Part shown: in pieces, positions 24,241-32,652 of the stretch
Layout: every line of letters starts with the position of its first letter
Position numbering within the stretch: the stretch's first letter is position 1
From: Candidatus Avibacteroides excrementipullorum
GTDB lineage: Bacteria; Bacteroidota; Bacteroidia; Bacteroidales; Bacteroidaceae
DNA length: 32,843 nt
Assembly: GCA_018711405.1 (NCBI GenBank)
Contig: DVIH01000036.1
Location: 1-32,843 of the forward strand
Reading direction: 5' to 3'
Position numbers and translations under genes: made by a program
Notes under the pieces: model-generated
What the model saw: the letters and a program-made list of their open reading frames with translations, nothing else
What the model was told of the DNA's origin: nothing
Database searches by the model: none

Positions 24241-24684
24241 ATGGCTATGGCAGAAAACAAGAAGGACAATACCGGGCTGCCGCAGGACGGCAGACGGACG
24301 GAATACATCGGTGCGAAAGTCACCGCGGAACAGAAAAGGCACATTAAGCAACTGGCCGGGAAGTGTGGGATGACTGTCAGCGACTATCTGCTGGCGAGGG
24401 CTTTCGGCTACAAGCCCAAGGAAAGGCTCACCGAAAGGCAGACCGCCGTCATGGAAACATTGGCGGGTTGCCGCAGCGACCTTGTGAACTACACCTCCGC
24501 ACTTCGTGGCATGAACCCGGAAAAGCGCAGGCAGATGTTCGGCAGTTACCCGTTCATGCTCGGATGGCTCAAGGAACTCGGGAAGCTGGCCGACCGGATT
24601 ACGGGCGTACTGGACAGGGTGCGGATGGACAACCGCCTGCCCGAAGGAACAAGGAACGATGACAACCGGAAGGAGGAACCATGA
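24241..24684 (+). CDS. MobC-like relaxosome accessory protein
   Basis: A 147-residue protein with a ribbon-helix-helix-like start (TEYIGAKVTAEQKRHIKQLAGKCGMTVSDYLLARAFGYKPK), the hallmark of plasmid mobilization relaxosome proteins that bind oriT beside the relaxase. The rest is helical (RSDLVNYTSALRGMN, then LKELGKLADRITGVLDRVR), as in MobC/MbeC types. The frame extends upstream to 24106, but that region is the oriT-like sequence; the ATG at 24241, or 24247, is better. It overlaps the relaxase gene by 4 nt (ATGA), supporting a joint relaxosome. Confidence 0.85.
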   Translation: MAMAENKKDNTGLPQDGRRTEYIGAKVTAEQKRHIKQLAGKCGMTVSDYLLARAFGYKPKERLTERQTAVMETLAGCRSDLVNYTSALRGMNPEKRRQMFGSYPFMLGWLKELGKLADRITGVLDRVRMDNRLPEGTRNDDNRKEEP

Positions 24685-25886
24685 TAGCGAAGGCAAAGTC
24701 GATAAGTCACGGCATCAATGACATCCGGTACATAACGGGCGAGACGGAGAACAAGGAACACCCCGAATGCATTTTCCATGTCAAGGATAATCTCCTGCAG
24801 CCCGGGCTTGACGCAACGGGGATATGGGAATCCATGAAGCTGGCAGCCGCAGGGTCGCCGAGGGTGAGGAACACCGTCATACGCATCGAATTGAGTCCGG
24901 CACCGGAACACACGAAAGGCTTTTCCCTCGCGGACTGGCGGAAGTTATGGGACGAGTTCGTGGGTGAGTTCGACGGCATCGAACTGCTTGACAAGAACGG
25001 CAGGACCTATTCCCCGAAGACCAACCTCAAAGGCAGCAAGGGCACGGTGTGGCTGCACGAGGAATCCGAGAGCGGCATCCCGCACCTCCACGGCGCATAC
25101 TGCCGCATCGACGAGGACGGACGTGTCAACAACGACCACGACATACACCTGCGGGCGCAGCGGGCGGCCGAGCGCGTGGCCCTGAAACGAGGTTGGACGA
25201 CGGCACGGCAGGTGCGTGAAACGAACATCGGGCAGGTGAACCGCGACTGCATGGAAGTATTGCAATCAATGGACAGATGGTCTTGGAACGAATACGCGGC
25301 AAGGCTCCGTGACAAGGGATATGAGATACTGGAACTGCGCGACAGCAAGAAAATATTGCATGGCTACGCCCTGGTAAAAGGCAATGCCAGCTACAAGGCA
25401 TCCAAACTCGGTAAGGGACGCAACCTGACGGCATCCCGGATTGAAGCCACGTGGAAGAAGCTCTACCAGGCAAGGCCGGTTCCGCAAAACACACCGGCAG
25501 CGAAGCCCGGCACACCGGCCGTGGCAAAACCGTCTGCAAGTCGGCACGGTTATGCTTCATACAAACCCGGCACCGTTTCCTACGACCTCAACGTACAAGG
25601 AAAGGACTTCCGCTACTACATTCCCGAAGAAGCGGCAGAGGTGTTCAACAACGAGTTCGACTACCGCGAAACAGCCAACCACAAGGAGCTTACGGACATG
25701 GCGGTGGCTTTGTTCGTCGGCCTGGTGGACACTCCCGTTGTACCGTCATCCGGCGGTGGAGGAAGCAACGACGAAAGCCCGTGGGGAAGAAAAGAAGACG
25801 AGGACGACCGTGAATGGGCGAGGCGGTGCGCACGCATGGCGGCACGCTGCATGGGCAGGAAACCGAAATCGGGGTATAGGCGGTAA
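24681..25886 (+). CDS. MobA-type relaxase / mobilization nuclease
   Basis: A 401-residue relaxase that would nick oriT and stay bound to the transferred strand. N-terminal ISHGINDIRYITGE resembles the start of Bacteroides mobilization relaxases. The metal-binding histidines are in WLHEESESGIPHLHGAYCRID (His126, His135 and His137), the HxH core of the relaxase fold. Tyr17 is a candidate nucleophile, but I cannot prove which tyrosine acts. The C-terminal third is low-complexity and basic with a Gly-rich stretch, then an acidic Arg-rich tail. It follows the MobC-like gene with a 4-nt overlap. No helicase or coupling domain is attached, as expected for an element mobilized in trans. Confidence 0.88.
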   Translation: MIAKAKSISHGINDIRYITGETENKEHPECIFHVKDNLLQPGLDATGIWESMKLAAAGSPRVRNTVIRIELSPAPEHTKGFSLADWRKLWDEFVGEFDGIELLDKNGRTYSPKTNLKGSKGTVWLHEESESGIPHLHGAYCRIDEDGRVNNDHDIHLRAQRAAERVALKRGWTTARQVRETNIGQVNRDCMEVLQSMDRWSWNEYAARLRDKGYEILELRDSKKILHGYALVKGNASYKASKLGKGRNLTASRIEATWKKLYQARPVPQNTPAAKPGTPAVAKPSASRHGYASYKPGTVSYDLNVQGKDFRYYIPEEAAEVFNNEFDYRETANHKELTDMAVALFVGLVDTPVVPSSGGGGSNDESPWGRKEDEDDREWARRCARMAARCMGRKPKSGYRR

Positions 25887-25893
25887 TATATAG

Positions 25894-26466
25894 ATGAGCA
25901 CGATGGGAAAAGACAAGTTTGACTTTTCGGAAGAAATGGACAAAGTTGACCGCAGCATTGATACGGCCAGGAGGCAAGAGGCGGAGCATGATGTGCTGGA
26001 GGAAAATCTGGAGGCACTGCACGAATTGAACAGCAGGACAGAGGAACTCACCGTGGCATTCCGGAAATCCGTCGAGACCTTCATCATGGCGGTTGATGAA
26101 TTGCGCAGGCACTCCCAAGCACTCTTCTCCGACAAGGCAAAGGAAGAGATTGCACAAGAGGGAGAAAGGGTATGCAAGAGAATGGCGGACGCATTGGAGC
26201 GGAAAGGCAACGAATTGATAACGAAGCTCGAAAAGGCAGATAAGCGCATATCCATGCCGCAAGCGACATTCTGTGGCCTGCTATTTACCCTTGCCGTATT
26301 GACCGTGTTTGCGGTTGTAATCTGCATCTACAATGAGAGCAACCACCCAGATGCAGGGATTAGAACTATTATTATTTGCACGCTTTGCGTTTTGTTGCTC
26401 GGTATTGCTGCGACCATCTTTATCAGCAGGAAATGGAGAAACAGGAAGTCTAATAAAGAACCATAA
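25894..26466 (+). CDS. Coiled-coil protein with two C-terminal membrane segments
   Basis: A 190-residue protein with a long charged coiled coil (about residues 10-118; EEMDKVDRSIDTARRQEAEHD, then KAKEEIAQEGERVCKRMADALERKG) followed by two membrane helices (about 126-146, FCGLLFTLAVLTVFAVVICI, and 157-177, RTIIICTLCVLLLGIAATIFI) with a basic end. It starts 7 nt after the relaxase stop, so it is probably the last gene of the mob transcript and may tether the relaxosome to the membrane, like MobB-type helpers. No family recognised; it could also be an unrelated membrane sensor. Confidence 0.75.
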   Translation: MSTMGKDKFDFSEEMDKVDRSIDTARRQEAEHDVLEENLEALHELNSRTEELTVAFRKSVETFIMAVDELRRHSQALFSDKAKEEIAQEGERVCKRMADALERKGNELITKLEKADKRISMPQATFCGLLFTLAVLTVFAVVICIYNESNHPDAGIRTIIICTLCVLLLGIAATIFISRKWRNRKSNKEP

Positions 26467-26728
26467 TATTTGATTGCTCGTGGAAACAAGGAAAGCAAGG
26501 AAAGGAACATGTGTTTTGAATAGATTAATTCGTGGTGTAAATCCTTCAAATATGCCTATACATGCCATTGGAAATGACCATCAAACGCTCAATCACGGAG
26601 GGTGAATAGGGTTGTAAATCAACTATATAATAGCTACAATGAAACGAATTTGATGGATGTTTATATGTTTCTCGGCATACATTACGCAGATTTTTCCTAA
26701 AAAATGTTCTGCTTTGCTTCCTTTTATT
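26467..26728. other. Gap between mob genes and cargo operon
   Basis: AT-richer stretch with no convincing gene. It marks the change from the GC-rich mob region to the AT-richer cargo. No terminator or attachment repeat was recognised by eye. Confidence 0.4.
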
Positions 26729-26736
26729 TAACTTTG
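26729..26736 (+). promoter_or_regulatory. -7 box for the NusG-like/RyR operon
   Basis: Perfect TAacTTTG, with a TTC (one off from TTG) 19 nt upstream at 26707-26709. Predicted start near 26743 gives a leader of about 35 nt before the ATG at 26778. Confidence 0.55.
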
Positions 26737-26777
26737 TTGTCGGTAATCCCTTTTTCGGCGAGAGTTAGGGAGCAAAA

Positions 26778-27506
26778 ATGTTACGAGTAGTAACAGATTT
26801 TAATATGGACACATTGCCTAATGTGGAAACTCGACGAGGCGAGTATAATCCTCTTACGCCGGACTTACCTCCGACGTTTCCCCCTGAAAAACAAAACAAT
26901 CCAACAGGGGTGTCGGTAAGATACGCGCCTGACCCAAGCAGAAAATGGTTTGTCTTACGTGTAACCTACAACAGAGCAAACCAAGCCAATGATTTCTTGC
27001 AGAAATGCGATGTAGACACTTATCTGCCGATGCATCGGGTATGGAAATTCGTCAGGGGCAAAAAGAAAAGAATACTTGAACCTCTTATCCCGAATTTGCT
27101 GTTTGCCTATACTTCTCAGGATGTATTGGATTCTTGCATGAAAGCAACGCCGCCCCTGTCTTATCTCTCCTATTATTACGACCACTTCAATACTTTGCCC
27201 GATGGGAAAAATCCTCCTCTTACGGTTGCTTATCGGGATATGATGAATTTCATCCGCCTAACGAGTGTTGACAATGAACATATATGCGTGGTGACTCCGC
27301 AGCAATGCCATTACAAGGACGGGGATTGGGTACAAGTGGTAAAAGGCGATTTTGAAGGAGTCGTAGGAAAAGTGGCGAGGGTGACAGGGCAGCAACGTGT
27401 GGTAGTAAAGCTGGATGGCGTTTGCCTCGTTGCTACAGCCTATGTACCAAGCAGCTTTATAGAAAAGATTCCAAGCAAGGATAATGAAATACTCAAATCA
27501 GTATAA
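26778..27506 (+). CDS. NusG/UpxY-like transcription antiterminator
   Basis: A 242-residue paralogue of NusG. After a Pro-rich lead of about 50 residues comes the NGN domain (about 56-165: RKWFVLRVTYNRANQANDFL, then DTYLPMHRVWKFVRGKKKRI, then PLIPNLLFAY), which binds RNA polymerase. A C-terminal KOW domain follows (about 180-232: YKDGDWVQVVKGDFEGVVGKVARV). This is the layout of UpxY, which lets polymerase read through long capsule operons in Bacteroides. Here it heads a run of three long genes with a gap of 30 nt and no capsule genes, so it most likely aids transcription of its own operon. The start at 26778 fits the promoter; an internal ATG at 26805 is possible. Confidence 0.9.
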   Translation: MLRVVTDFNMDTLPNVETRRGEYNPLTPDLPPTFPPEKQNNPTGVSVRYAPDPSRKWFVLRVTYNRANQANDFLQKCDVDTYLPMHRVWKFVRGKKKRILEPLIPNLLFAYTSQDVLDSCMKATPPLSYLSYYYDHFNTLPDGKNPPLTVAYRDMMNFIRLTSVDNEHICVVTPQQCHYKDGDWVQVVKGDFEGVVGKVARVTGQQRVVVKLDGVCLVATAYVPSSFIEKIPSKDNEILKSV

Positions 27507-27536
27507 TACGAAAACAGATTTTGTAAAATCATATAT

Positions 27537-29765
27537 ATGCTTATCATACCTTTATTTATTACTGTTGCAGAATCGTGCTCTGAAAATAGTAGTGCGTTAT
27601 TAGACCAGCTAAAGAATAACGATTATATTTTCACAAATCCGGTGCAGATTGTTTTCTTCGTTATCCTTATAGTCTGTATCATACGCTTGTATTTGTTGGT
27701 GAAAGAGTGTGTGAGGTTGGCGAGAGGAAAGTTTAATTCCCCGTCGCAGATAAGTGAGGTGTTACCGGAAATGGCCTTGTTTGTTTTCGTTTCTGGTATG
27801 GCCATATATTATGTGGGGTATGCTTATGCAGGAACAGCAGATTGTGTTGTAACGCTCGTATTGCGTTCTGCCTTGTCTGCATTCGAAATGTTTTTGTCAA
27901 AGTCCAATTTGATTGGCATTGCGGAAAATTGCAAAAATGACCCCGGCTATATGCTTTGCTTTGCATTCTTTCATGCGGCTGCAGTGGCGGTGAGCATGAT
28001 ATTTGCAGTAACCTGCTTTGGAAAACGCTTGATGGATTATGGAAGAGGGATGATATGGAAATTTGTCCCGAAAAAGTATCACCTAAATGTGTTCTGGGGA
28101 CTTAATGAGAAAAGTATCCTTTTGGCAAGAAAAATCTATCAAGAAAATAAGACCGGAGAAAATGAATTCACAGAAAGGATTGTTTTTATAGATTGGCCGC
28201 AGGCACAAGAAGAAAATAAAACCGGTCAGAGTTTCAGCGGCATCATGGGACTGTTGACTTACAAGACTAACGCTGCCAAACAACTTTCAGATATAAAGTA
28301 TATCCTTTTACGAAGTTCCATATCGCCGGATGCAATAGATGCGACTCATCCGGAAATACTCCGGGAGATAAACCTCGGAAAGCTGGAAAGGTTCATGAAA
28401 AGAGCCGAGAAAACAAACTTTTTTATCTTATCCAACAATGAAGATGCCAATATACACGCAGCCATCAATTTACAGGCCAGTGAAGCAGGAAGAAATGCAA
28501 GTCGCATATACTGTAGTGCCAGGGAAACAAAGGAAGTAGCTATTTTGGCTGAATCTTCCAAAGGGAAACTACAAATCATTGATGATTCGAAGGCTGCCGT
28601 CATGGAGTTTGCCATGCGGAAAAACGAGGAAGGCAAATGTCTTGCCCATCCCATCAACTTTGTAGAAATAAACCATCAGTTGGGTTGTGTAGAGACAAAG
28701 AAACCGTTCACCGCATTCATCATTGGTTTTGGCGCTACCGGACAGGAAGCATTGCGATTCCTTTATGAGTTTTCAGCTTTTGCTGACTGTCACGGAAAGA
28801 AAACGCCTGTGGATTTTCATGTATTCGACAACCGAATTGATGAGATAAAGGGAGAGTTATACCAAGAGATACCTGCCTTACCACTTTTGGAGAACCGCCA
28901 TGAAATCACACTCCATCCATGCAATGCCGGAACACTCGAATTCCTTGGTCAATTGCAGGGACTTATAGACAACCTAAACTATGTGGTCATTGCCACAGGG
29001 GAAGACGAGCGCAACCTGCACATTGCCACCATGATTTACGAATATGCCCTGCAACATCGACAGGATGGTTTCAACAAATTCAAGATACTCGTGCGCCTTT
29101 ACGAATCCGGTTCAGAATACAAATTCAAAAAAGTGATTGATGCTTATGGAAACGAGCATTTCCCGGCAATGGAGCGTTTCGGTAGTCCAAGCGACATTTA
29201 TACAAAGAAATGGGTGGTGGATGATGCGGAAAAAGATGAAGCTGTCAAGTTCTATGAAGCTTATTGTCGAGTTGCTAATGAGGAGGAATACAGGCCGTTA
29301 AACGATAGATGGGATTACGAAGTAGGAAGGGAACAGACCAAATTGTTGGGCTACCGAAGAATAAACAGGAAGCTGATGCAAGATAGAGCGAACAGCAAGC
29401 ACTGTTACACCAAAGAGGTATTGTTGGGTCTACACGATATGTCAGAGATTCCCGAACTTCCGTCATGGCCCATAAAAATGGAAACAGGAAACCAAGCTGA
29501 AAAGGATTGGCGTTGTCGGCTCCTCAATGTTTCGATATGCGAACACCTCAGGTGGAACGCATCGCACCTGATGATGGGATATTTGCCCATGTCTGTTGAA
29601 GAGGCGAAAGCCGCTTCAAACAGCTGCAATGAGAGGACGAAGAAGCACCTTTGTATTACAGAATGGGATAAATTGCCTGAAGATCCAGATTACAAATCAT
29701 ACGACTATATGGTAGTATATGCAACGGTAGAGCAATATAATAAAAGGAAACGGGATAATGATTAA
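27537..29765 (+). CDS. Channel-like membrane protein with two Rossmann (RCK/TrkA-N-like) domains and a C-terminal RyR-like domain
   Basis: A 742-residue protein. Membrane segments lie at about 35-56 and 77-98, a possible short one at 103-120 and another at 138-162. A first Rossmann-like unit starts at NVFWGLNEKSILLARKIY (about 184-201). A second has a clear nucleotide-binding loop, FIIGFGATGQEALRFL (about 394-409), followed by NYVVIATGEDERN. The C-terminus carries the RyR-domain pattern: CEHLRWNASHLMMGY (about 668-682), KKHLCITEWDKL and YDYMVVYA. RyR domains also occur in bacterial nucleotide-signalling and conflict proteins. Together this suggests a membrane pore gated by ligand. It overlaps the next gene by 8 nt. 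Base use is AT-richer than the mob genes. The function is inferred from layout alone. Confidence 0.8.
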   Translation: MLIIPLFITVAESCSENSSALLDQLKNNDYIFTNPVQIVFFVILIVCIIRLYLLVKECVRLARGKFNSPSQISEVLPEMALFVFVSGMAIYYVGYAYAGTADCVVTLVLRSALSAFEMFLSKSNLIGIAENCKNDPGYMLCFAFFHAAAVAVSMIFAVTCFGKRLMDYGRGMIWKFVPKKYHLNVFWGLNEKSILLARKIYQENKTGENEFTERIVFIDWPQAQEENKTGQSFSGIMGLLTYKTNAAKQLSDIKYILLRSSISPDAIDATHPEILREINLGKLERFMKRAEKTNFFILSNNEDANIHAAINLQASEAGRNASRIYCSARETKEVAILAESSKGKLQIIDDSKAAVMEFAMRKNEEGKCLAHPINFVEINHQLGCVETKKPFTAFIIGFGATGQEALRFLYEFSAFADCHGKKTPVDFHVFDNRIDEIKGELYQEIPALPLLENRHEITLHPCNAGTLEFLGQLQGLIDNLNYVVIATGEDERNLHIATMIYEYALQHRQDGFNKFKILVRLYESGSEYKFKKVIDAYGNEHFPAMERFGSPSDIYTKKWVVDDAEKDEAVKFYEAYCRVANEEEYRPLNDRWDYEVGREQTKLLGYRRINRKLMQDRANSKHCYTKEVLLGLHDMSEIPELPSWPIKMETGNQAEKDWRCRLLNVSICEHLRWNASHLMMGYLPMSVEEAKAASNSCNERTKKHLCITEWDKLPEDPDYKSYDYMVVYATVEQYNKRKRDND

Positions 29766-31749
29766 AAAGATTAAAGTTATTTGGACATTTTTGCGGAAGC
29801 ATTTTGACAAGGCGTTTTATAAAGGTGCCTGGATGCAATTTTTTTGGCTGGCAGGGTTTGTTGTCTTTTGGGGTGCGATAGGAGTGTGGGCATCATCTCG
29901 TTTTGATGTAGAAGGATGGCGAGTGATTGAATTATTGCTTGACCCCGGTTCTTTCTGCGATTCCGATGAGGAGACATGCGGGAAGGCAAATATTTATTTC
30001 CAACTGATAGTAACCCTTTTGGGGGCGGTTTTCTTCACAAGTTTGCTAATCGGTTCAGTCGGAAACTTTTTGGAACGACGGATTGACCGATACCGCAACG
30101 GAGGAGTAGCTTATGATGTGGACGACCACATCCTGATTATCGGAGCTGGTAGTATGTTGGTGAACCTGATAAAATCACTGTTGGAGGAAGAATCGAACAC
30201 CAAGCGCGACGTCGTTATCCTTACTTCAAAAAACGCGGAAGAAGTACGCGGCCATGTCTTTTCTGAAATCCCCAAAAGGTACACACGCAACATCTATGTG
30301 TATTATGGAAGTCGTGTGCGGAAAGACACTTTGAACAAACTGGATGCATACCAAACCAAGGCCATTTATCTTTTGGGGGAAGATGACGAACCTGCGCATG
30401 ATTCCATCAACATGAAATGTTACGAGGCCCTTGCGGAAGTTTGCAAGCGTTCGCAACACACCATTGAGTGTTACATGGTATTGGATCGCCTCACTTCTCT
30501 ACAACTTTTTTATTATAGGCAAGACAATGTGTCTTCCGGCAATTTGCGGCTTACCGTTGTTAATTCATTAGAGAATATCGCACAGCGTGTGCTGGTCAGC
30601 CAATCTTACCGTGACGGAGAGGTGTATCCGACATTAGACCGGAACGGAATCCATGCGGATGACGATAAGTTCGTACATTTCATTATTGTGGGAATGTCGC
30701 CAATGGGTTACGCGATGGCCATTACTGCGGCACATGTATGCCATTTCCCGAACTTCCACAGCAAAGGGCTTCGGACAAAAATCACGTTCGTTCAGGCAGG
30801 AATCAAGCAGGAAATGAACTTCTTCTTAGGCCGCTACAGCGAATTGATGAAGCTGTCATATTGGGAGTATGTCAACTTGGAAGATCCGTCCCAGTGCAGT
30901 GCATCCTATCCTGATGCCCGGTATGTATCTTCGTTGCCCGATAGGAAAGGTTTTTTGGATATAGAATGGGAGTTCATTGATGGCGGCATAGAAGCTCCGG
31001 AAGTACGAGATTATTTAGAAAACTGTGCTGAAAATAATGACAAGACCGAACTGTTGACCATAGCCCTTTGCGGCGATTCTCCGGAAGAGAATGCTTCTGC
31101 TGCCCTTTTCCTACCTGAAATCATCAATGAAAAGCATATTCCGCTTTTCGTTTACCAACCGGGAGGCGATCAAATGATGCGAATTGTCAAAGACTCACCT
31201 CGATATTCCCACATTTATCCTTTTGGAATGAAAACCGATGCCTTTGACAAGCAATATCAGGAACGGATGAAACAAGCGAGAAGAATCATGCACCTATACA
31301 GTCAAGAGGGAATCATCACGAATCTACCTAAAGGTGATGAGGGAGAACTTGTTGAAAATTGGTTCAACACCCAGTATGCCTTTCAGCAATCAAATATGTA
31401 TGCCGCCAATTCCATCCCTTTCAAGTTAAGAAGCTTATCTGTCCAAGAAAACAAAGAGCTTTCGGAAGAGGATATCGACCTGATGGCAAGGACGGAACAC
31501 AACCGCTGGAATATAGAACGGTTGCTGATGGGCTTCAGCCCCTATCCGCTTTCTGAGCGTATGGCATTTAAGGAAATCTTGTCCTCTGATGACATTGACG
31601 CAGCCCATGAATTGAACACAAAACTAAAAGCAGCCAAAAAGAAACTGTTTAAACACAAAGACATCGCCCCGTATGATGAACTTTTAGACGGTTCCAAGAA
31701 ATACGACCGGACAATCGTCAAGAACATCTTTAATGTATCAAGAATATGA
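29758..31749 (+). CDS. CASTOR/POLLUX-like ion-channel-type protein with C-terminal RyR-like domain
   Basis: A 663-residue protein with two membrane helices (about 27-46 and 80-103) separated by a Cys-containing loop (55-78) that is where a pore helix would be. The segment after TM2, NFLERRIDRYRNGG then DDHILIIGAGSMLVNLI (about 103-138), matches the CASTOR/POLLUX/DMI1 layout: TM, a short linker with an Arg/Gly-rich turn, then an RCK Rossmann domain. A second Rossmann unit starts FIIVGMSPMGYAMAITAA (about 308-325). The RyR-like end has TEHNRWNIERLLMGF (579-593), KHKDIAPYDEL and KKYDRTIV. It is a paralogue in plan, not in close sequence, of the preceding protein, suggesting a heteromeric channel. 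The stop overlaps the next start by 4 nt (ATGA). Confidence 0.82.
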   Translation: MIKKIKVIWTFLRKHFDKAFYKGAWMQFFWLAGFVVFWGAIGVWASSRFDVEGWRVIELLLDPGSFCDSDEETCGKANIYFQLIVTLLGAVFFTSLLIGSVGNFLERRIDRYRNGGVAYDVDDHILIIGAGSMLVNLIKSLLEEESNTKRDVVILTSKNAEEVRGHVFSEIPKRYTRNIYVYYGSRVRKDTLNKLDAYQTKAIYLLGEDDEPAHDSINMKCYEALAEVCKRSQHTIECYMVLDRLTSLQLFYYRQDNVSSGNLRLTVVNSLENIAQRVLVSQSYRDGEVYPTLDRNGIHADDDKFVHFIIVGMSPMGYAMAITAAHVCHFPNFHSKGLRTKITFVQAGIKQEMNFFLGRYSELMKLSYWEYVNLEDPSQCSASYPDARYVSSLPDRKGFLDIEWEFIDGGIEAPEVRDYLENCAENNDKTELLTIALCGDSPEENASAALFLPEIINEKHIPLFVYQPGGDQMMRIVKDSPRYSHIYPFGMKTDAFDKQYQERMKQARRIMHLYSQEGIITNLPKGDEGELVENWFNTQYAFQQSNMYAANSIPFKLRSLSVQENKELSEEDIDLMARTEHNRWNIERLLMGFSPYPLSERMAFKEILSSDDIDAAHELNTKLKAAKKKLFKHKDIAPYDELLDGSKKYDRTIVKNIFNVSRI

Positions 31750-32624
31750 TTAAGCCAGCAGAATTCATTCATCCCGAAGATGCGGCTGCCTTGCGGCAGT
31801 TGGAAAGCATTCCGGGATTTCCTACACTGGTAAGGAAGATTCTTTCGTTAGGGTTTGAACAATTGATGTATGGCATGAATATGGCATCGGCCATCCGATT
31901 GTCCCCCACGCAATTGCCCAATCTCTACAACCACTTGCCACCTATTTGTGAGAAACTGGGAATCGATGAACCGGAGTTCTATTTAGAAATGAACCCTTTT
32001 CCCAATGCCTATACGTTTGGAGACACAAGGATATTCGTCACCATGACATCCGGTCTTGTTGAAATGATGAACGATGAGGAGTTAGATACCGTGATTGCGC
32101 ATGAATGCGGACACATCCTGTGCCGGCATGTGCTTTACCACACTATTGCCAATTACATCTTGAGCGGCGTAGATGCCTTGGGTGTGCTTGGGGCATTGAC
32201 TGTTCCGGTCAAATACGCCATTCTCTATTGGCAGCGCAAAAGCGAATTGTCGTGCGACCGTGCAGCCAGTATTGTCACTTCGCCGGATGTGGTGGCAAGT
32301 GTGATGGCTAGGCTTTCCGGTGGACCAAAGTCAATCACATCAGAGGTGAATATGGAAGAATGGGCCAAACAAGCGGATCAATATGACAGCATCCGGAACG
32401 ACGGTTTGTGGAATAAAGCCTTGCAAGTATATGCCATTGCAGCTCAAAGTCATCCCTTTAGTGCAGTCCGGGTTCGTGAAATACTCCATTGGGGAAAATC
32501 CAATCAATATCAAAACCTGATGTCCAACCTCAGCCAGCAGGCATCGGGCAAGAAATGCCCGCATTGTGGTAGAGGGGTAGAAACGAGATGGTGTTTCTGC
32601 AAGCATTGTGGATATAAACTGTAG
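31746..32624 (+). CDS. M48-type metallopeptidase with C-terminal zinc ribbon
   Basis: A 292-residue protein. The catalytic zinc motif HExxH is HECGH (119-123) within LDTVIAHECGHILCRHV, and the third ligand Glu167 is in KSELSCDRAA, the ExxxD motif of M48 (HtpX/Ste24-type) peptidases. A hydrophobic stretch between them (about 134-162) could be a membrane segment or buried helix. The N-terminus (EDAAALRQLESIPGFP) is the usual M48 pro-like part. The C-terminus has a zinc ribbon with Cys271, Cys274, Cys285 and Cys288 (CPHC and CKHC). It is coupled to the preceding gene by a 4-nt overlap and ends the operon. It may cut a partner, activate the channels or destroy a target. Confidence 0.88.
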   Translation: MIKPAEFIHPEDAAALRQLESIPGFPTLVRKILSLGFEQLMYGMNMASAIRLSPTQLPNLYNHLPPICEKLGIDEPEFYLEMNPFPNAYTFGDTRIFVTMTSGLVEMMNDEELDTVIAHECGHILCRHVLYHTIANYILSGVDALGVLGALTVPVKYAILYWQRKSELSCDRAASIVTSPDVVASVMARLSGGPKSITSEVNMEEWAKQADQYDSIRNDGLWNKALQVYAIAAQSHPFSAVRVREILHWGKSNQYQNLMSNLSQQASGKKCPHCGRGVETRWCFCKHCGYKL

Positions 32625-32652
32625 AAGCAGCTAAAGAACGTCATTAAACGAA

